The notes under the pieces are model-generated. The model searched no databases and was not told where the DNA came from. It was given only the letters and a program-made list of their open reading frames with translations. Of a DNA stretch of 64,000 bases, positions 13,601 to 27,983 are shown piece after piece. The DNA lies in NCBI GenBank assembly GCA_013399855.1, contig VXAY01012532.1:951441-1015440 (forward strand). The letters run 5' to 3'. Made by a program: the position numbers and the translations under genes. Source of the DNA: Oxyruncus cristatus (Eukaryota > Chordata > Aves > Passeriformes > Cotingidae). How positions within the stretch are numbered: position 1 is the first letter of the stretch; each line of letters starts with the position of its first letter.

Positions 13601-16600
13601 AAATTATCACATCAATAGGGGACATTTTACTCTCAATGTTCTCCAGACAATGTAGACTTTTTCCTCAACATCTTAACCTTCAGAAAACTGTTCAGCATTT
13701 TAAAAACATAGTTATCCAAAACCAAGCAAGCATATATGGATATATGTTACATTTTGCTGCTGAAAAGCTATCTACCAGTGGTTTTTATGCAAGTTCAGAG
13801 TATACTGGTTTACATATCAGCAAGTTAACAAAAGCATGTGTTATAACTGTTTGAGGCTTCAGTTCATAACAGCTGAAACATCCCACAAAAATGTACTTAC
13901 ATTTGTAATTTCTGTGTATCTAGACTTTTTCCCCCAACGGTCATGCCCCCATTGCTTTGATTTATGCTTAAAAAGTCTCCCAGTAATCACTCTCAGTTTA
14001 TATGGAAACTGTGATGGACATTTTTAGATAACACACTTGTATTACCATAATAAAAGCTAAAGAGGAACATACGTTATAAGTATTTCACGTAACAGTTACA
14101 TTGAAAAAAAAATCAACAGTTTCCAGACCTCAAAGTGTTTCTAATTAAACTTCTTTGCTTTCCAGCTCAAATGTTGTCATCAGTATAGGAGAGGATAATC
14201 TTATCCAGTTTTCCTAGCATTTAAAAAAAAGAAATCATAGAACAACCTAATTTTTGTTTATAGAAATCCAACTGTTCTCTAATGCCTGCAATTTGATGAT
14301 TTTAATATATAGCTACAATTACGTTATAAAACACTTAACAACTTATTTACCTTATCTAACACAAGTACACTGCATGCTAGCTAGGAGGTCTGTACTCCAA
14401 GCAAGTGAGAAAACTTGAATAGAAATGTCATCTGTACTATCATACTGACAAGTAGAAATTGCTCAAAATCTTGCAGTAACAGAACTTTGTCCTATTACGA
14501 AAGAAGGAAGAATTTTTAAAAATGAAAACCAATCTTTGAGTAAATGTATTTTTGCATGCATTTTCTTTTTAAACCTTGGAAACCAGAAAAACAAAGGGCT
14601 TTATGCTACTGCCTAAAGATAAACCCCAGTTTTAGGAAAAAGAAATGTAAAGTGTTAAAAGAAAAATTAGTATAATCTACTTTACCCAGAAGCACACATG
14701 CAGAGCTGAGTAGAATAGATGTCCATATTAACACAATCAAAACTGGCTAATCTTCAGAGAAAACTCTAATTTACAGATCATCTGAGTTTGCAATCACAAT
14801 TACACTCATATAAGTAGCATTAAAGAATGTTAATTTTTTTCCAATCAAATAAAATGTCATTGGTAAATAAAAGTGTCTGCTAAGAATGACTGCATCATCC
14901 ATCTATTTTTGCCCAGATACTGATTAAATACATCAGTACACAGAAAAGGTTGTACAGTTTTTCCAATATGCTGGTAACAAGCATATTGCATTAGAGCTTC
15001 TACTTTGGAGTAGAACAACCAACAACTCAAATTTCAGAAAGAAGTAGTGCTGGTTTCTAGCCTTGAAAATTTAGTGGTGTTCTATTAGGGGAATCTCAAA
15101 ATCACAAAGGTTCCAGTATTTGACTCAAACGTTCAGATGAACATTAAATATCCAACAAAGTTTTACACCTTTGGTTGACAAGTGTAGTCAATTGAATTAA
15201 AGGCTTGAGAACTAGATTAATATCAGTATTACTGTATGCTTTCGCAAACTATTTAGATATTTGTAGTTGTAAGGCATTGCTTTCAGGCACATTGTGCAAA
15301 CCATTATGCAACTTGGCTTACTTGCTCTGAGCACAAAGAATGATAATCTTGCTAATTTTTTTAAGGCTTCTATCATGCACAATCACTATTAAGACAGCCC
15401 ACAGACAACGTGTGGTATCAAACCATTACAGAAGAGAAAACACTAGGAGAGATTTTGAGGCATTGCAGATTGGTTTAGGATGAATTTTAGCCTTTATCCC
15501 ACCCCTTCATTGACACACTTTCTCTTGGCTAACTTTCTCTAGACAAGAGAATCAATAATTATTCCTCTATAGGTAATAATTTCACTGGCAGGGGAGGAGA
15601 ACTGATGTCTATCACATGAAGTGATACAATTCCCATAATAACATGTTTTATCAATAGCGTCTGAAGGTATTTTCAAATTGGTCAAAAAATTCAACTTCAG
15701 CGTGTGGAAATGCTACCAAGAGAATTTTGCAAATAAAAAGTAGCTACATACCTTTGTAAATAAATAACAAAACTCTTCAAGTCATTTTAAGAACTCATAT
15801 TATTCAAGAACTATACTTTCATTACAGAGTAGATACAACTGAAAAACGCTTGAAAAAGTCTTGCTCGCAAACATTTTCTGTTCTGAAATTTCTGCACAGA
15901 AAACCTTAAAGTACTTGCATATCAATCTTTTTTTATCTTCCCCTTTGCCCTTTTTTCATTTGGCTCCTATCACTTCCATCCTTGTTACCTAGTGCAATAA
16001 GGTTATGCCCACACTTTCTTGACTTTACTTTTTACCCACAGGATTATGAGAGCAGCTGAGAAGAGGGGAACACACTAGTGGTCCTTTGCAAAATACTGAA
16101 TCACAGTGTTCTGTGGAATTCATAAAGACTCATGACTTACTTTTTGGCAGCCAGTAACCCGTAGGTGTTCCCTACATAGTATTCAGCAATCAAATGCATA
16201 GTAGATATTAAAATCATTAACTTCCATAGTAAGTGTAAGGATTTAATTTTTATTCTTGTAGCTCAAAGATTTCAAGGCTGCAGTTTCTAAAATTTGGTCT
16301 TCTGATTGCTAATAATAAGACCATTGGGCACTAATTGCTCATTAGGCTTTTACAAGGTTCTGACTTTTAAGAAACAAAAGTACTTGTTGCTATGGCAGCC
16401 TTACTTACCACATCTGAACAGTGACACATGTGTTTACAGTAATTAGTACCAATACTAGCAAGACATGTTCAGTGGTAGATCTACATCCTACTCTGAAAGA
16501 TTGCACTTGATGCGGAATATGCTAACAAATGCTGTTTATCAAACAGAAGCTTTCTGTATTCTTCAAACTAATGTTTTAAGAAATGAGCACATGAAGGAAC

Positions 16601-19600
16601 ACTTTGAAAAACATTTTCCTTTTTTAAAGGGTTTAATTAATTATTTCCGAAGGCACAAGAGGACAATTAATATTTGCAGGACTAGCACCAAGAAATCAAA
16701 GCTCAGTTCCTGCCTCCAAAAGTCAATGTCAGATGTTACTTAGTGAAACGAGATGCTTGCTCCAAACTGCCTCAGAAAAAGCCCTGTATCTCTGGAGCAA
16801 ACTATAATCCAAGGCCAGTAGAATTCCTGTGTAATTTTGTAGTTGATGGTTCAGATTATTTTGCCTTAATTTTCACTACACATACCACCCGTTCTATATG
16901 AACACCATAGCATCCTACAGAAATTAACTGTGGGTACTACCAGTGATCTTTTTGTTAAAGCTTATTTTTCCCAAAAATCCATGAAGTTTGCCTTTTATGC
17001 AATTTCCATAATCTCTGTTCAGAGAGCATTTTCTTCCTCTATTATGGGTAAAACATTCAATTTGTGAACTGATCAGCAAAAACTCCATCAATGCAGCTAT
17101 CAGAATAGAATTTTTCAAACAGAATTAATCAAAGATCATGTATTGATCTTTCAAAAATTATAGAAAATAAGGCTGATAATTTTAAGTTTATTCAAATGCC
17201 ATCAGAATGTGAAGAAATTAAGTAGAACTACTGAGTTACAATGAAACTCCACCAAATAATTCCACCACAAATATATTAACCATTCACCCTGAAGATCTTG
17301 GAGGCATACAGCAAATCTCCCTACGGAATTTAATTTGGGGGTTTTATTGTGGATTTTACATTTCACTCTTGTTGTTATACTGGAAAAGGTTTCTATTTTC
17401 TTTCATGCTGTAATTGTTTGCAGTGAGTTTGAGGCAGCCAGATGCTAAGGCAACTGGCACTGCTACAAACCATAATGTCAGATTAAAGTTACTTACTGTT
17501 AAGGAAGTCAATCTTTACTGAAACACCTGAAGAATTAGTAAAACTGCCTCAGCTTAGTAATAGAGCTGTTCATTATATGGAAGACAGTTTAAAAGGGTAG
17601 GTACACTGGAATGCACATTTGCTCTCCAGTAAAACTAACTGTGGGAAATAGAACCACATGAATGCAGTATGAAGAGCTAACCAATATCCAGTGGTTCAGA
17701 ATGCCACAAGAAGGGAAACAAAAAGCTATCCATCCCTTCCCCACTAAATCTTCTCAGTAGCAGACATCTGATCTCTAGACCGTAATTTTCTGAGGGAAAA
17801 CTATGTTCAAATTGGTACTGAAGTTACTTTTAAAGACAAATTCCAAAAAAATTACTTCATCCAGACACCCATCCCCTTCTGAGCAGTCTGCAAATGTACA
17901 GTCCATCTCATGCGGATCTCAGACCAAAACAAGCCTTACTGCTAGACATTTCTCTTCTATACAGTCACAAAAAAATCACATTAAACCCGGAGGTGTGGGA
18001 GGGTGGGCGAGAATAACAGCTGCATCAAAACCATCTTATGTAAATGAAACGTAAGGTCTCCAGAACTTGTGGGGGAAAAAAATAAGGATACGTCAATGCA
18101 CAACTAAAAATCATTCCTAGAATGAGAAATACATCAGAACTATAGACTAGGAAGAAAATTAGCAAGTTATTTATTGCAAAACATCCTAATGAGGATGTAC
18201 AGTTGCTGGGTTCGTTTAATGAGCATTAAAACCACTTTCTTATCAGTTCTAATTGCATGATAAATCCATTGCATTGCTTCTAGAATCAGCACTAGAACAC
18301 TCTATTAGGAAAAACCTTGCTAGATTCTCTTTTAATGCATTCAAACAGATGGTTTAATTTCTGAAATTCTAATCTACTGCTGTGAGTTCTCTATTTCATG
18401 GCACTTTACTTTTGATTGACACCAAGGGCTACATTTACAAGGCAAAGGCAATCTTGCTCTCACCAGGAACTGATGCAGGCAGTATAGTACCCCCTGTCAT
18501 ATTACTATCAGGCTGTGAATCACAATCAAATGCATAAATCTATTGGTGGTACATCACTTCCACAATCTCAGCAAAGAGACTGCATCTTTGGAAACTACTG
18601 CCTCCCATCATCTCAAAGCAAAATGATTTATTTAATCAGTAGTACAATTCTAGGCTGTGACTTCCTATTAATCAGTTTCAAAAAACTCTTTGCAAATTAT
18701 TATATAAATGAACATCAAAGTTAAGTACAAACACAACTGTTGTGCAGTATTTTTCATACTTGAAAAACAATTACAAGAAAAAAAAAATCTGTCTACTCAA
18801 CTGTGGATGAAAGACACTAAAATGATAGATGAAACGAATCCAAGAGACAGGCCTAGTTGACCTCACATCCTTTTTAATTCAAAAAATTTTGATGGTGGAC
18901 TGATCATACCTATATACAAAGACTTTTTGCGTAACGCAAATACATATTAAATGACAAAAAAAAGTGAGGACACTAAGATTTCCATTCAAGCTAACTGAGG
19001 TGCAGTCCCACAAAATTTCTGAATCCAGATCTTGACAATGAAGTAGCTCAAGTATTATTTGGTAAGAGAATGCTTACTCTTTGGAGAATTTATGAGGTGT
19101 CCATTGAGAATTACAATCATTTAGTGGTATTGATCTTGGAAGAACATAGGCAGGTGTGAATCTATACATTAATATTTGCATGATTAACTTCTTAGGAGCC
19201 ATCACTAAACTAATGATAAACATGTAAGATTTTTGTGAAAACATGGTCTTTTTCTTTTGGGAGATTTTGTCACATAAACATTTTGAACACTGTGGGCTAC
19301 AGAGCCTACCACAGAAAATGGGTGCACAAACCAGAATACCCTGGGGTATTATTTTTGTGAAGACTTTATTAGCAGGTCCAAGCAGCACAAGGGATTGCCA
19401 TCAGACATACTGAAAATCTGATATGACCTAAGTGTTATGTGAATAGCACATGAGTTACCAGAGTTTCCTTCTCTCAAATTACATGTGTAGCACAAAATTA
19501 CTGTTTCAACAGTTCTAGGTAGGAATAATTGATTATTTAATGAAGTTCTAAAGGTTAACTAAATTATAAAAGAGGAATTAGGATAAAGTTGCCGATTTCC

Positions 19601-21462
19601 AACATTTGTTCCCCTGTTAAATAAAAGCATGTCTATACATTTCACAGTTCTTGAAGTTGAATGACTTGGAAAATACATTATGTCAATAATTAGACTGCAG
19701 GAGGACTAATATTTACGGGAAATTTGTAAACACTTTCAAAGCTAAAAATGAAATGAAAAGCACACCAAATGACCATGACAATGAGTTTCAGAAACACTTT
19801 GCCGAGTGTTTCCGGGTATGCAGCTTACTGTTTGGAAAACTTTAAGCTAAGAAGAGCTCATAGCTGCTTGCATAATTTCACTTGAAATCAGAACCTAGAG
19901 AATCCAATTTACCTCTCACATGCAGGAGAATCAGAAGCAACTCTAAACAAGTCAATGGTGCTACTGCAATGCAATATCTATGTAAACAGGAGATACTCAA
20001 ATGTCTTTTCATTTCAGTAATTTAGAACTTGCACAGACAAAATTGTTTGGTATTGAATAGCTTATCAATGTACAACAAATTATTCTAGATAGGAAATAAA
20101 CAGTAACATAAAGGCATTTAAATCAATTCCAAAGCTCACAAACTTCACTGAGTGAGCCAATCGATCTCAGATATTTGCGTGTTTAACTGCTTGTATAATC
20201 AGGCAAGTACAAATGGACTCCCCATAACCTCTCACATAACTGAAGGTGAGAACTGTAATGACATGAGTTCCAGCTTTCTCCTCCAGATCTTACGCAAAGA
20301 TGGATCACAGTACTGAGAACTAGATTTAAGTATTCCATAATTGCCCAAAAATCACATTCAATCTTTGCTTTTACAGAGCTGCTACAATGCGGGACAAAAC
20401 ACATGTAGGGTTTTCTGGGATAAGGCTATAAATATTCGCACGTATGTCATAAAGGAAATTCAGTGTTTTCCACAGCTGAGTAAATTGCTTTTCAAATTAT
20501 AAAACTCATCCTGATACTGTGCTTCAGTATTACAGGTAGATATCCCCATTCCAACAGCCTATGTTCTTTCTTTGTCCCCTGATGGAGATCACAGGGATGG
20601 AAAACACTATATAGGCGCTTTTATTTGTTTTGTCTGCTGGGTTTTTTTTAAGGTGGAAGGCACTAATCTCTGCTGCAGTAGGAATACTTTAAGATTCAGA
20701 ACAACAGCCTGAGCACAAGTCTGCCTTGAAGCTGACGACTGTGCACAACGAAAACCCCAAATGTGTCTTTAAAATATTTAGGAGGGTCATGAACAAATAC
20801 AATTGCAAATATAGAAAGATAATTTTTTGTTCAAAAGAATAAACACTGTTTTTCCAAAACAGCTGGACAGAAATAATGTATATGTCTGGGACTTATCCCC
20901 AGAGAAGAAGGATCTGAAAGAGGTGAAGCAAAACAACAACAAAAGAAAACTGAGCTTGGGCCCAAATTAGATTTAAAAAACCTTCCCAGCTCAGAAGGGG
21001 CAGAGAGAGTTCGTGCATGGATAAACTCTTTACATAGAAAAGTGTTGCTATTTCTGTGTATACATAGAAGATTCTTTCTATCTGAAAGGAAGGGAAGGTA
21101 ACATTCAGTTAATATTAATTTTCTTGAATTCCTCCATTTTGTACAACCTTTAGGCCACATCACCCTTCTGCTACGGCGGCTGAAAAATATCACAGCTATT
21201 TTGATATCAAATCTCTGAGTTTTTTATGGCATTTCAACAGGTACAGCCTAACCAAATTAGAGTAACCAAGAAAGTGCTCTCTTATTCTTTCGAGATCAGA
21301 GAGTGATGTCCTCTTTTCAGTAAGGGTGTTGCATAGCTCCTCTCCCGGTGGAGCTGATGCATGCCTAAGCCTCCCACCCCTGTATTTGCCTGAAGTCAAA
21401 CTACTAAAAGCATGCCATCTGGAAATACATTTCACATCAGTCATGCCTATCTTCTCATTAGG

Positions 21463-21517
21463 AAGCCACAGTATCCTTTTTAGTCCCTAAAAAGCCACAG
21501 TATCCTTTTTAGTCCCT
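21463..21517. repeat. Two-copy 29-bp tandem repeat
   Basis: The 26-nt string starting AAGCCACAGTATCC and ending TTTAGTCCCT occurs at 21463-21488 and again, unchanged, at 21492-21517. The period is 29 bp. Confidence 0.9.
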
Positions 21518-24500
21518 GCATGCCCTATAACAATTATTTCAGTCTTTAGCAGGGAGGAAGAACTGGATACTGGGAAGTCTTCTTATTCCTCACACCTTCA
21601 CCAAGAGAAAAGAAAGGAGGCCTTTTCAGGGGGCCAAGAGTGCTGCTGGGCTGGAAGGAATCCACAGCCATTCATATTATTGAGGTAGAAAGCTTGGCAC
21701 ACTTGAGAGGAAGCCTTTAAACAATGCGAGGCTTAGCAGCCACTGTGCTGGTAGAAGGAAGCTGTGCAGCCCTGACACAGGGCAGGAGAAGCTGGGAACA
21801 TCTCGGAGGGCAGACAGGCAGCCAGCAGAAGCCCCTTCTGCCCCACAAGGTCCACTTTTCATTTTTATGTAAAGGCAGACAACTGAACAGGTGAATTTAG
21901 TGGATGCTAACTACCTAAAAATACAGCTCTGTGGTGATTCCGTGGCACCAGTAGATGAAGATAAAATACTGCCATGTGCTCATTATTTTGAATAATCAAG
22001 TACACAAACAGAAGAACATTTTGAAACAAGGATTCTCAACCAAAAATTGTCATGCTTTATTAGCAATAATACATGGTGTAAAAACCATATAGGTACTATT
22101 TCTACAGAGAATGATGCCAGCTTTATCTGTACAATGCTCCAGAAACCAGGAGTACGATGGCAAGGCACTCCAGCTGCATTTGCATAACAGAGCCTAGGTA
22201 GAGCTGCTCAGAAGGGCTGCAGGAGCAATACATTCATTACAGTATCTCTGGAGCAGTGTGAGGATGACACTGATCCAGCGTAGTGTTGAACAGCGCCAGT
22301 TTTTTGCAGTCAAGGATCAGCTGCAGATAATGTAGGAATCACTATCAACCCATTCACTAACACCAGCGGCAGCAGAATTAACATAGCAGAAGCCCTTAAA
22401 AAATTTATGAAAATTCTCCCTGGCAATGAGAGGACATGCCATAAAGGTGGCAAAATACATTCAAGTTTTTTCCCTCACAATTAATTCAAGCCTGGTAAAT
22501 CTACATGAGACAATTACTGAATGTTCACAAGAAAATCAAATAGGAAAATTTGGCATGGAAACATCTAAGGAAATATATATATAATAAAGCAGATCTTGAT
22601 TACAGATGTTTCAAGACAAAATGCAACATTTACATTATTTTTTAAAGATCTATGAACTATTGGAAGAATATTCATTTTTAAAAGTCCTGTCATGAATAAA
22701 CCCCATATATTATGAACACTTTCCATAAGAAGTCACTGAAAGCATGTTACCTCTAAGATGTCTATAGTATTACAGTCAATTATGTGGAAATCACTAGCAT
22801 TCTTCTTTCACAAATTAGACAGTTTAAGGTAGAGCTTATTGCAAGCCCGGAGCCCTTGAGATGAATTCTGTACTCCAGCATTAGTGAAAAAAATAAAAGC
22901 ACTCATAGAAACCGCTTTTTAATATGATATTGTGGTAACTGATTACATAAACCCTTCAAGTCAAGAAATGGTTTAGTCCCCCACATCATGATTAAACCAT
23001 CTAGTGGAAATTGTGTTTATTTTGCTTATAGGTACATTTCTCCTTTCCCCCTCATTCTGTGTGTGTGTCTTTATATATGTTGTTACAGTAAGACACTTAA
23101 TCAAGCCCTTTTGAAGTGGTAGAGTGGAAACAGCTGTTTCTGACAACGTGCCGATGACATGGGGCTTAAAGCTGTCATGAGCTCCAGACTGCAAACAGCA
23201 CTAATATGTGGTTGGGATGGTAGTGACTTGCAGGTCACGGCACCTCCTTGAGGAATGCTTCTAAGCCAATCATCTCAAGGTGGTGGCTCAAAGTCTTAAG
23301 GCTCTGGTGAGCTCTCTTTCATTTGATACTCTTGAGGTCACACTTCAAAGTGCTCTTTCTTCTCAAAAGCCATTGGCCATATGTGGGGGTTCTAGAGCAG
23401 CTTTTTTAAGACTGGTTGCTTCAGGTTCAGACTTAAAAAGTTAGAAATGCAGCTCTATTACACAAATGATGTCTTAAAAGTCAAAAGCTGAAACTTAAGT
23501 CAACATCTCACATTCTTGAAAAGAATGCCAATTTAAAGAGTTTCTGGATGACTGATTTTTCCACAACAAAGCAAGCTTAAAGCTCACATTTTAGAGTGCC
23601 TAACAACTTGTTAAAACAATTTCCTGGTTTGTGAACATTACAATATGTAGGGCACCAAGAAATCATCTCTGAATACAGATTTTCTTCAGCAATACTCCCA
23701 CTCAGAATAATTATTGTATATGTATATCTAAGAAACTTACACTTTCATTTCTTCATGAAACTGAATTTGTTAAAATTAGACTAATGTGACTAACATAAAC
23801 TCAAGCCAACGTTGCTTGAACAAACACATATGTGTTTCTCACTGAGAAGGCTCTAAAATGATTTTGTTTTGATCACAGTACAAAACACAATGCAACAATG
23901 CATTTTTTGGAAAGCATTCATAAAGGTCAGGGGGCTAGGGAGGCTGACCTCTGTAGGTCATCTACAGAGTTGAAGGAAGAAAAGAGAATCCTGTAAAAAA
24001 TTATTCATAGCAAATAAAAGTAGATGAATTTTCTGAACTGCTTCCTGGATTCCTCTCTCTCTCCTCGCCTGTCCAGGGGAAATCAACTCTGTGAAGCCTA
24101 TTTGGAAATGAATAGACATAACCTTGAGAATGCTTGCTTCTTCAGTCAAGTTTAAGACAAATCATTCCTGTCTCCACAGCAGCAGTGCATTTTACAGAAA
24201 ATAATGCTCTTGTGAAATTTGCCTGGAAACTACTTTCACAGAGGATAAATACACACCTACTTTTAATAAGACCAATCATGAGCATTATAATACCGTCAGA
24301 CTTTTTTTAAATTTGTATCCAAACTCCTTTTCAGCTGATGCTGCTATACTACCAAAATGTTTTAATTCCTTTGCACTACGCAGAAAGGATGTGCATCCAA
24401 GAGCAAAGATGGCATTCAAGATGTAGATACACATTTTAACACATCTCCGCTGTGTTCAGTTGTTCCTTTACTGAGTATACTTTTTCTTGCAAATACTTTA

Positions 24501-27500
24501 TTCACTGTAATAAAGCCTGCCATGGAAAAAAAAAGTTGTATTTTCAGACCCCTCAGAATTAGTTCAATGATGTATGAATCACCTCCAATATTCCAGAAAT
24601 AAAATCTTGTTACGTTTGCTTTCTTAAAAACAATAGCTTGCATGTTTCAGAGAACTTACATTTTCTGTAACTGAATACTGTGTTTCTGGCGATGTTTTTA
24701 GCATCCTTAGTCACAACTTTTATAAAAATGGATTAGATGGAATGAGGAAGTGACTGAGACACACAGGCATATTGGTCGCTCACTGTTGCTGCCCATTTCT
24801 GAAATACTGAAATAAAAGGGCTTGTCTAAGACACAAATGTAGGAGTGGAGACTGATATCTGGAAAAAACATTGAAATAGCCAAGTAAGTATCTCTGAAAG
24901 TCAGAACTCAGATGGCCATTTAAAGTGGACAAGGGTGTAGAAAAGCTCAGCAAGCAGCTTCTGTACCCGAAGGACTTACAAATTAGGGAGCAGGTGAGTA
25001 AGTATTGTGTATGTAGTATTGCTTCATCCCAAAAGCAACAGGAATGATTGAGAAACCAGAGAAAGAGATGCAAAAGGAAAACAGAGAGAATGCTGAGAAC
25101 AAAACTCTGTCATGAAAGCTCAAAGAGTATAAAAATTCACTAACAATCAGTAAAAGATTCATTTTATAGTATAACTAACGTCTTACTGCTGCTAAGGACT
25201 GTATTTTACAGCAGTGATATTAGAGAAACTATACAATATGTTATATTTGTAAAGAAACAGATGCAAGAGAGTGGAAATCTGAGTTTTGTTTCAGACTGCA
25301 ATAGCTGGAAATCTCCCAGGAGCCAGGCACGGTCTAATTCTAAAGAATAACCGGTAATTTAGTTGTCTTGGCACAGTGAAAGGTAGTTGATAACAAAGAC
25401 ATGGATCTTCAACCTGGGACCTGAAGGAGTGACTGGGGAACCAAAGGGAAAAAAAGTCATGCAGAGAGCCAGTTTACTTGGGATACCGATCCATAACTCG
25501 TTAATATCAAAAGATACTGTTTCAATCACTAGAAGAGAGAAGAATCTTGTCAAACAGATGCTTTGAGCACTTAATTATACTAATAACAAGGCTGATCCAT
25601 TGCACAGAATGAGATTTCAATGCTGCCACGATATTCTCACCAAGAGGGAATTTGGGAACAGGCCTCCTAGCAGCTAACATTAAACACGGCACACAAATAT
25701 ACATATAGATATGTGTATATATACATGGAATGGTATGTATCTGTATATTGCATCACTTGAATACATCTACTATTTTGAATTTTCCGTAAGGAAATGTTTC
25801 TAGATCATTAGTGATGGATACAAAAAATAAAATTAAATCCTTCAGCACTACGTTTTGCTTAAGAATATTTCTTTAGCTTCTTGACTCACATAACTTTGCT
25901 GATCCTTCATATTCATGGGACAGTGAGAGGATACACAGGCTATATCCAAAAGGACAAATTAAACTGTGGGTTTTTCAAGCTGTGAGGATAGCTCCCACAC
26001 AGCTCTGGACGGGGCCACTGCAGTCTCTCAGACAGTACCCACACACTCTAAGCAGCCGGTTCAATCAACGCTAGAGCACAGTCCTGGGCACATTTAATTT
26101 AACAGTACAGATGCAGCCATGAAGTAGAGGGTATGTCAATAATTTGTATTCCATATTATTTTGGAAAGATTGGGAGCTTCTTTCTTACCATGTATACTAC
26201 ATTATACTACTTATTACCAAATAAGCCTCCTCAAGTTGGTTCTTTTTCTCCCGATCTGAAACTATTATGGTAAATTTGAGAGTTAATAAGAGAGACAGGT
26301 ATGACTACTTCTGGTTTTGTTTACATTTTTGAGAAATGCCCTCGTAAAGTCAACAGAAAGTTGATGCTGGCACCAAGAACTGACACAATCTTCCCACTCT
26401 TCATCGGTAAAATATTTTCTAAAGGCCTTAAACCATAGGCATACCATGCTTAGCTAGAAAGTTAAACTGTGATCTTGTACATAACAGCAAAATTATCTCT
26501 TAAAGAAAGCTGAACACCAGTACCTATTAGATAAATTTAGAAGAAAGCTTCTATAATGTACTGTTTTGATAATCTTATCCTTCAAAAAGAATACTTTGGC
26601 CTTACATCATGTAAAACTTGTCAGCAATAATTATAAATACCTAACCTAGCAGTCAGTTACTTCCAAGGCTCTCTTAGAAACCTCACACATATAATCATAT
26701 TCATGTATCGTTTACACAGTAAACTTATTTTGGAGTTTCTGAGAAACATTTTGAGCATACAATGAACTACAGAAGAGGACTTGTACCAGTTTGCACACAA
26801 CTGAGGGAATCCTTTCAACATTAAGGTATCCTCCAGAAAAACCCCAAAAACAACACAAAAAGTCTTGCATCTGAAAGCATAAAGAATCACAAAGTTTATA
26901 TTGTAATTTCACAAAGAATGAGTTACTATCATACACAGTTTTTTTAGAGCTTTTAAGAGACAGTGTGAAAGTCTGTAATTTCATATGAATAAGTTATTTG
27001 GTGGGGGGGTTATATTTTGTTAGCTTGTTTTGATTCTTAGCTGGTGTTGCTTTTGATTCTTAGGTCTGAAAACTCTTAAGTCTGTAGTTTTTCCTTTTTT
27101 TTTTTTTTTTTAACTGAATTTGCTAACATGTATCTTCCAACTTGGTACTATAGACTTCTGTGACAGGAATTTTCCTAGATTTGATTTATTGCACAGGCAA
27201 AGTGTTATGTATTTAAAATAAATTCTGCCTCATTTATATTCATGATTTTTCCCCCAAAATGTGAAGGTAATTGAAAAGAAATATAACATTGAGTAAAAAT
27301 TGGTAAGTAAAAAATATTTTATGTCTTTAGTTTCCTGATGCAATAAAACTTAAAATGAGCTTGCCTTTTTAAAAAGCATCTGTCACTTACTCCCACATAC
27401 TTCTGCTTCAAAAAACAAGTATTTCTTTGCCAATATACAACTACCTTGGAGATAAATACCTCTGAGGCAAAATTATCTTCAAGTTTGTCGAACGTTTGCC

Positions 27501-27919
27501 AGAATTTCATAACAGAGGAAAAGGTATAAATGTATTATTTAAAATGCCTTAAACACTGAATCATAGAGTAGCCCTTCATTCTCTTTTATTAGTGAAAATA
27601 GATGGAATTGGAAAAGCTTTCCAAACTTAAAGTATTTAAATGTAGATAAATAAATCTAAATCTAGAAGTCTTTTCCATGTATGTTAGCTAAGTAAGACTT
27701 ATTGCTAGACCACTTCAGTGAGGCAACTTGAAAGTATAGTGATTGGTTTGACAAATGAACAGCTTCATCTGACTACCCAATAATTAACCATTAAAAGAAC
27801 ATATATAACACAGGACAAGAGATCAAATGCTCCAGCAAGAAGTTCTGTTCAACAAAAGGGTTCAGTACCATAGCACATTCATCAACTTAAGTAATGGATA
27901 TCATTAAGAAGGTACTTAC

Positions 27920-27983
27920 ATTAGGTCTTAATCCTGCTGCCATTTCATAATACTTCTCGGCTTCTTCATTAAGACTGGCTTGT
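27920..27983 (-). CDS. TMTC2: TMTC2 coding exon (penultimate)
   Basis: This 64-nt exon has acceptor CCTGATAG and donor GTAAGT. It starts with A, completing the split Arg codon, followed by 21 codons (QASLNEEAEKYYEMAAGLRP and N). This is helix B of a TPR with the RPNYPAA turn that closes it; Tyr comes from the next exon. It ends in phase 0. It is one of the shortest exons of the gene and would be missed by any open-frame scan; it is needed to join the third-last and last exons in frame. Confidence 0.92.

Larger units (their letters stand above)
7150..27919 (-). other. TMTC2: TMTC2 last intron (20.8 kb)
   Basis: The intron is bounded by donor GTAAGT at 27919 and acceptor AG at 7150-7151 (read on the minus strand). 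It contains a CR1 3' tail (8317-8511), a G-rich quadruplex-like motif (10586-10623), a 29-bp tandem repeat (21463-21517) and short AT microsatellites (for example around 22576 and 25692). The remaining sequence is AT-rich and shows no exon, RNA gene or further interspersed repeat that I can recognise. A 120-codon minus-strand frame at 20831-21193 has no family resemblance. Confidence 0.85.

Noticed and set aside
14225..14262. AAATCATAGAACAACC, similar to the reverse of a CR1 end
   Set aside because: The similarity is limited to one short string without the adjoining CR1 blocks.
20831..21193. 120-codon minus-strand open frame
   Set aside because: Composition and sequence resemble no family I know, and inserting it would not fit the exon phases of TMTC2.
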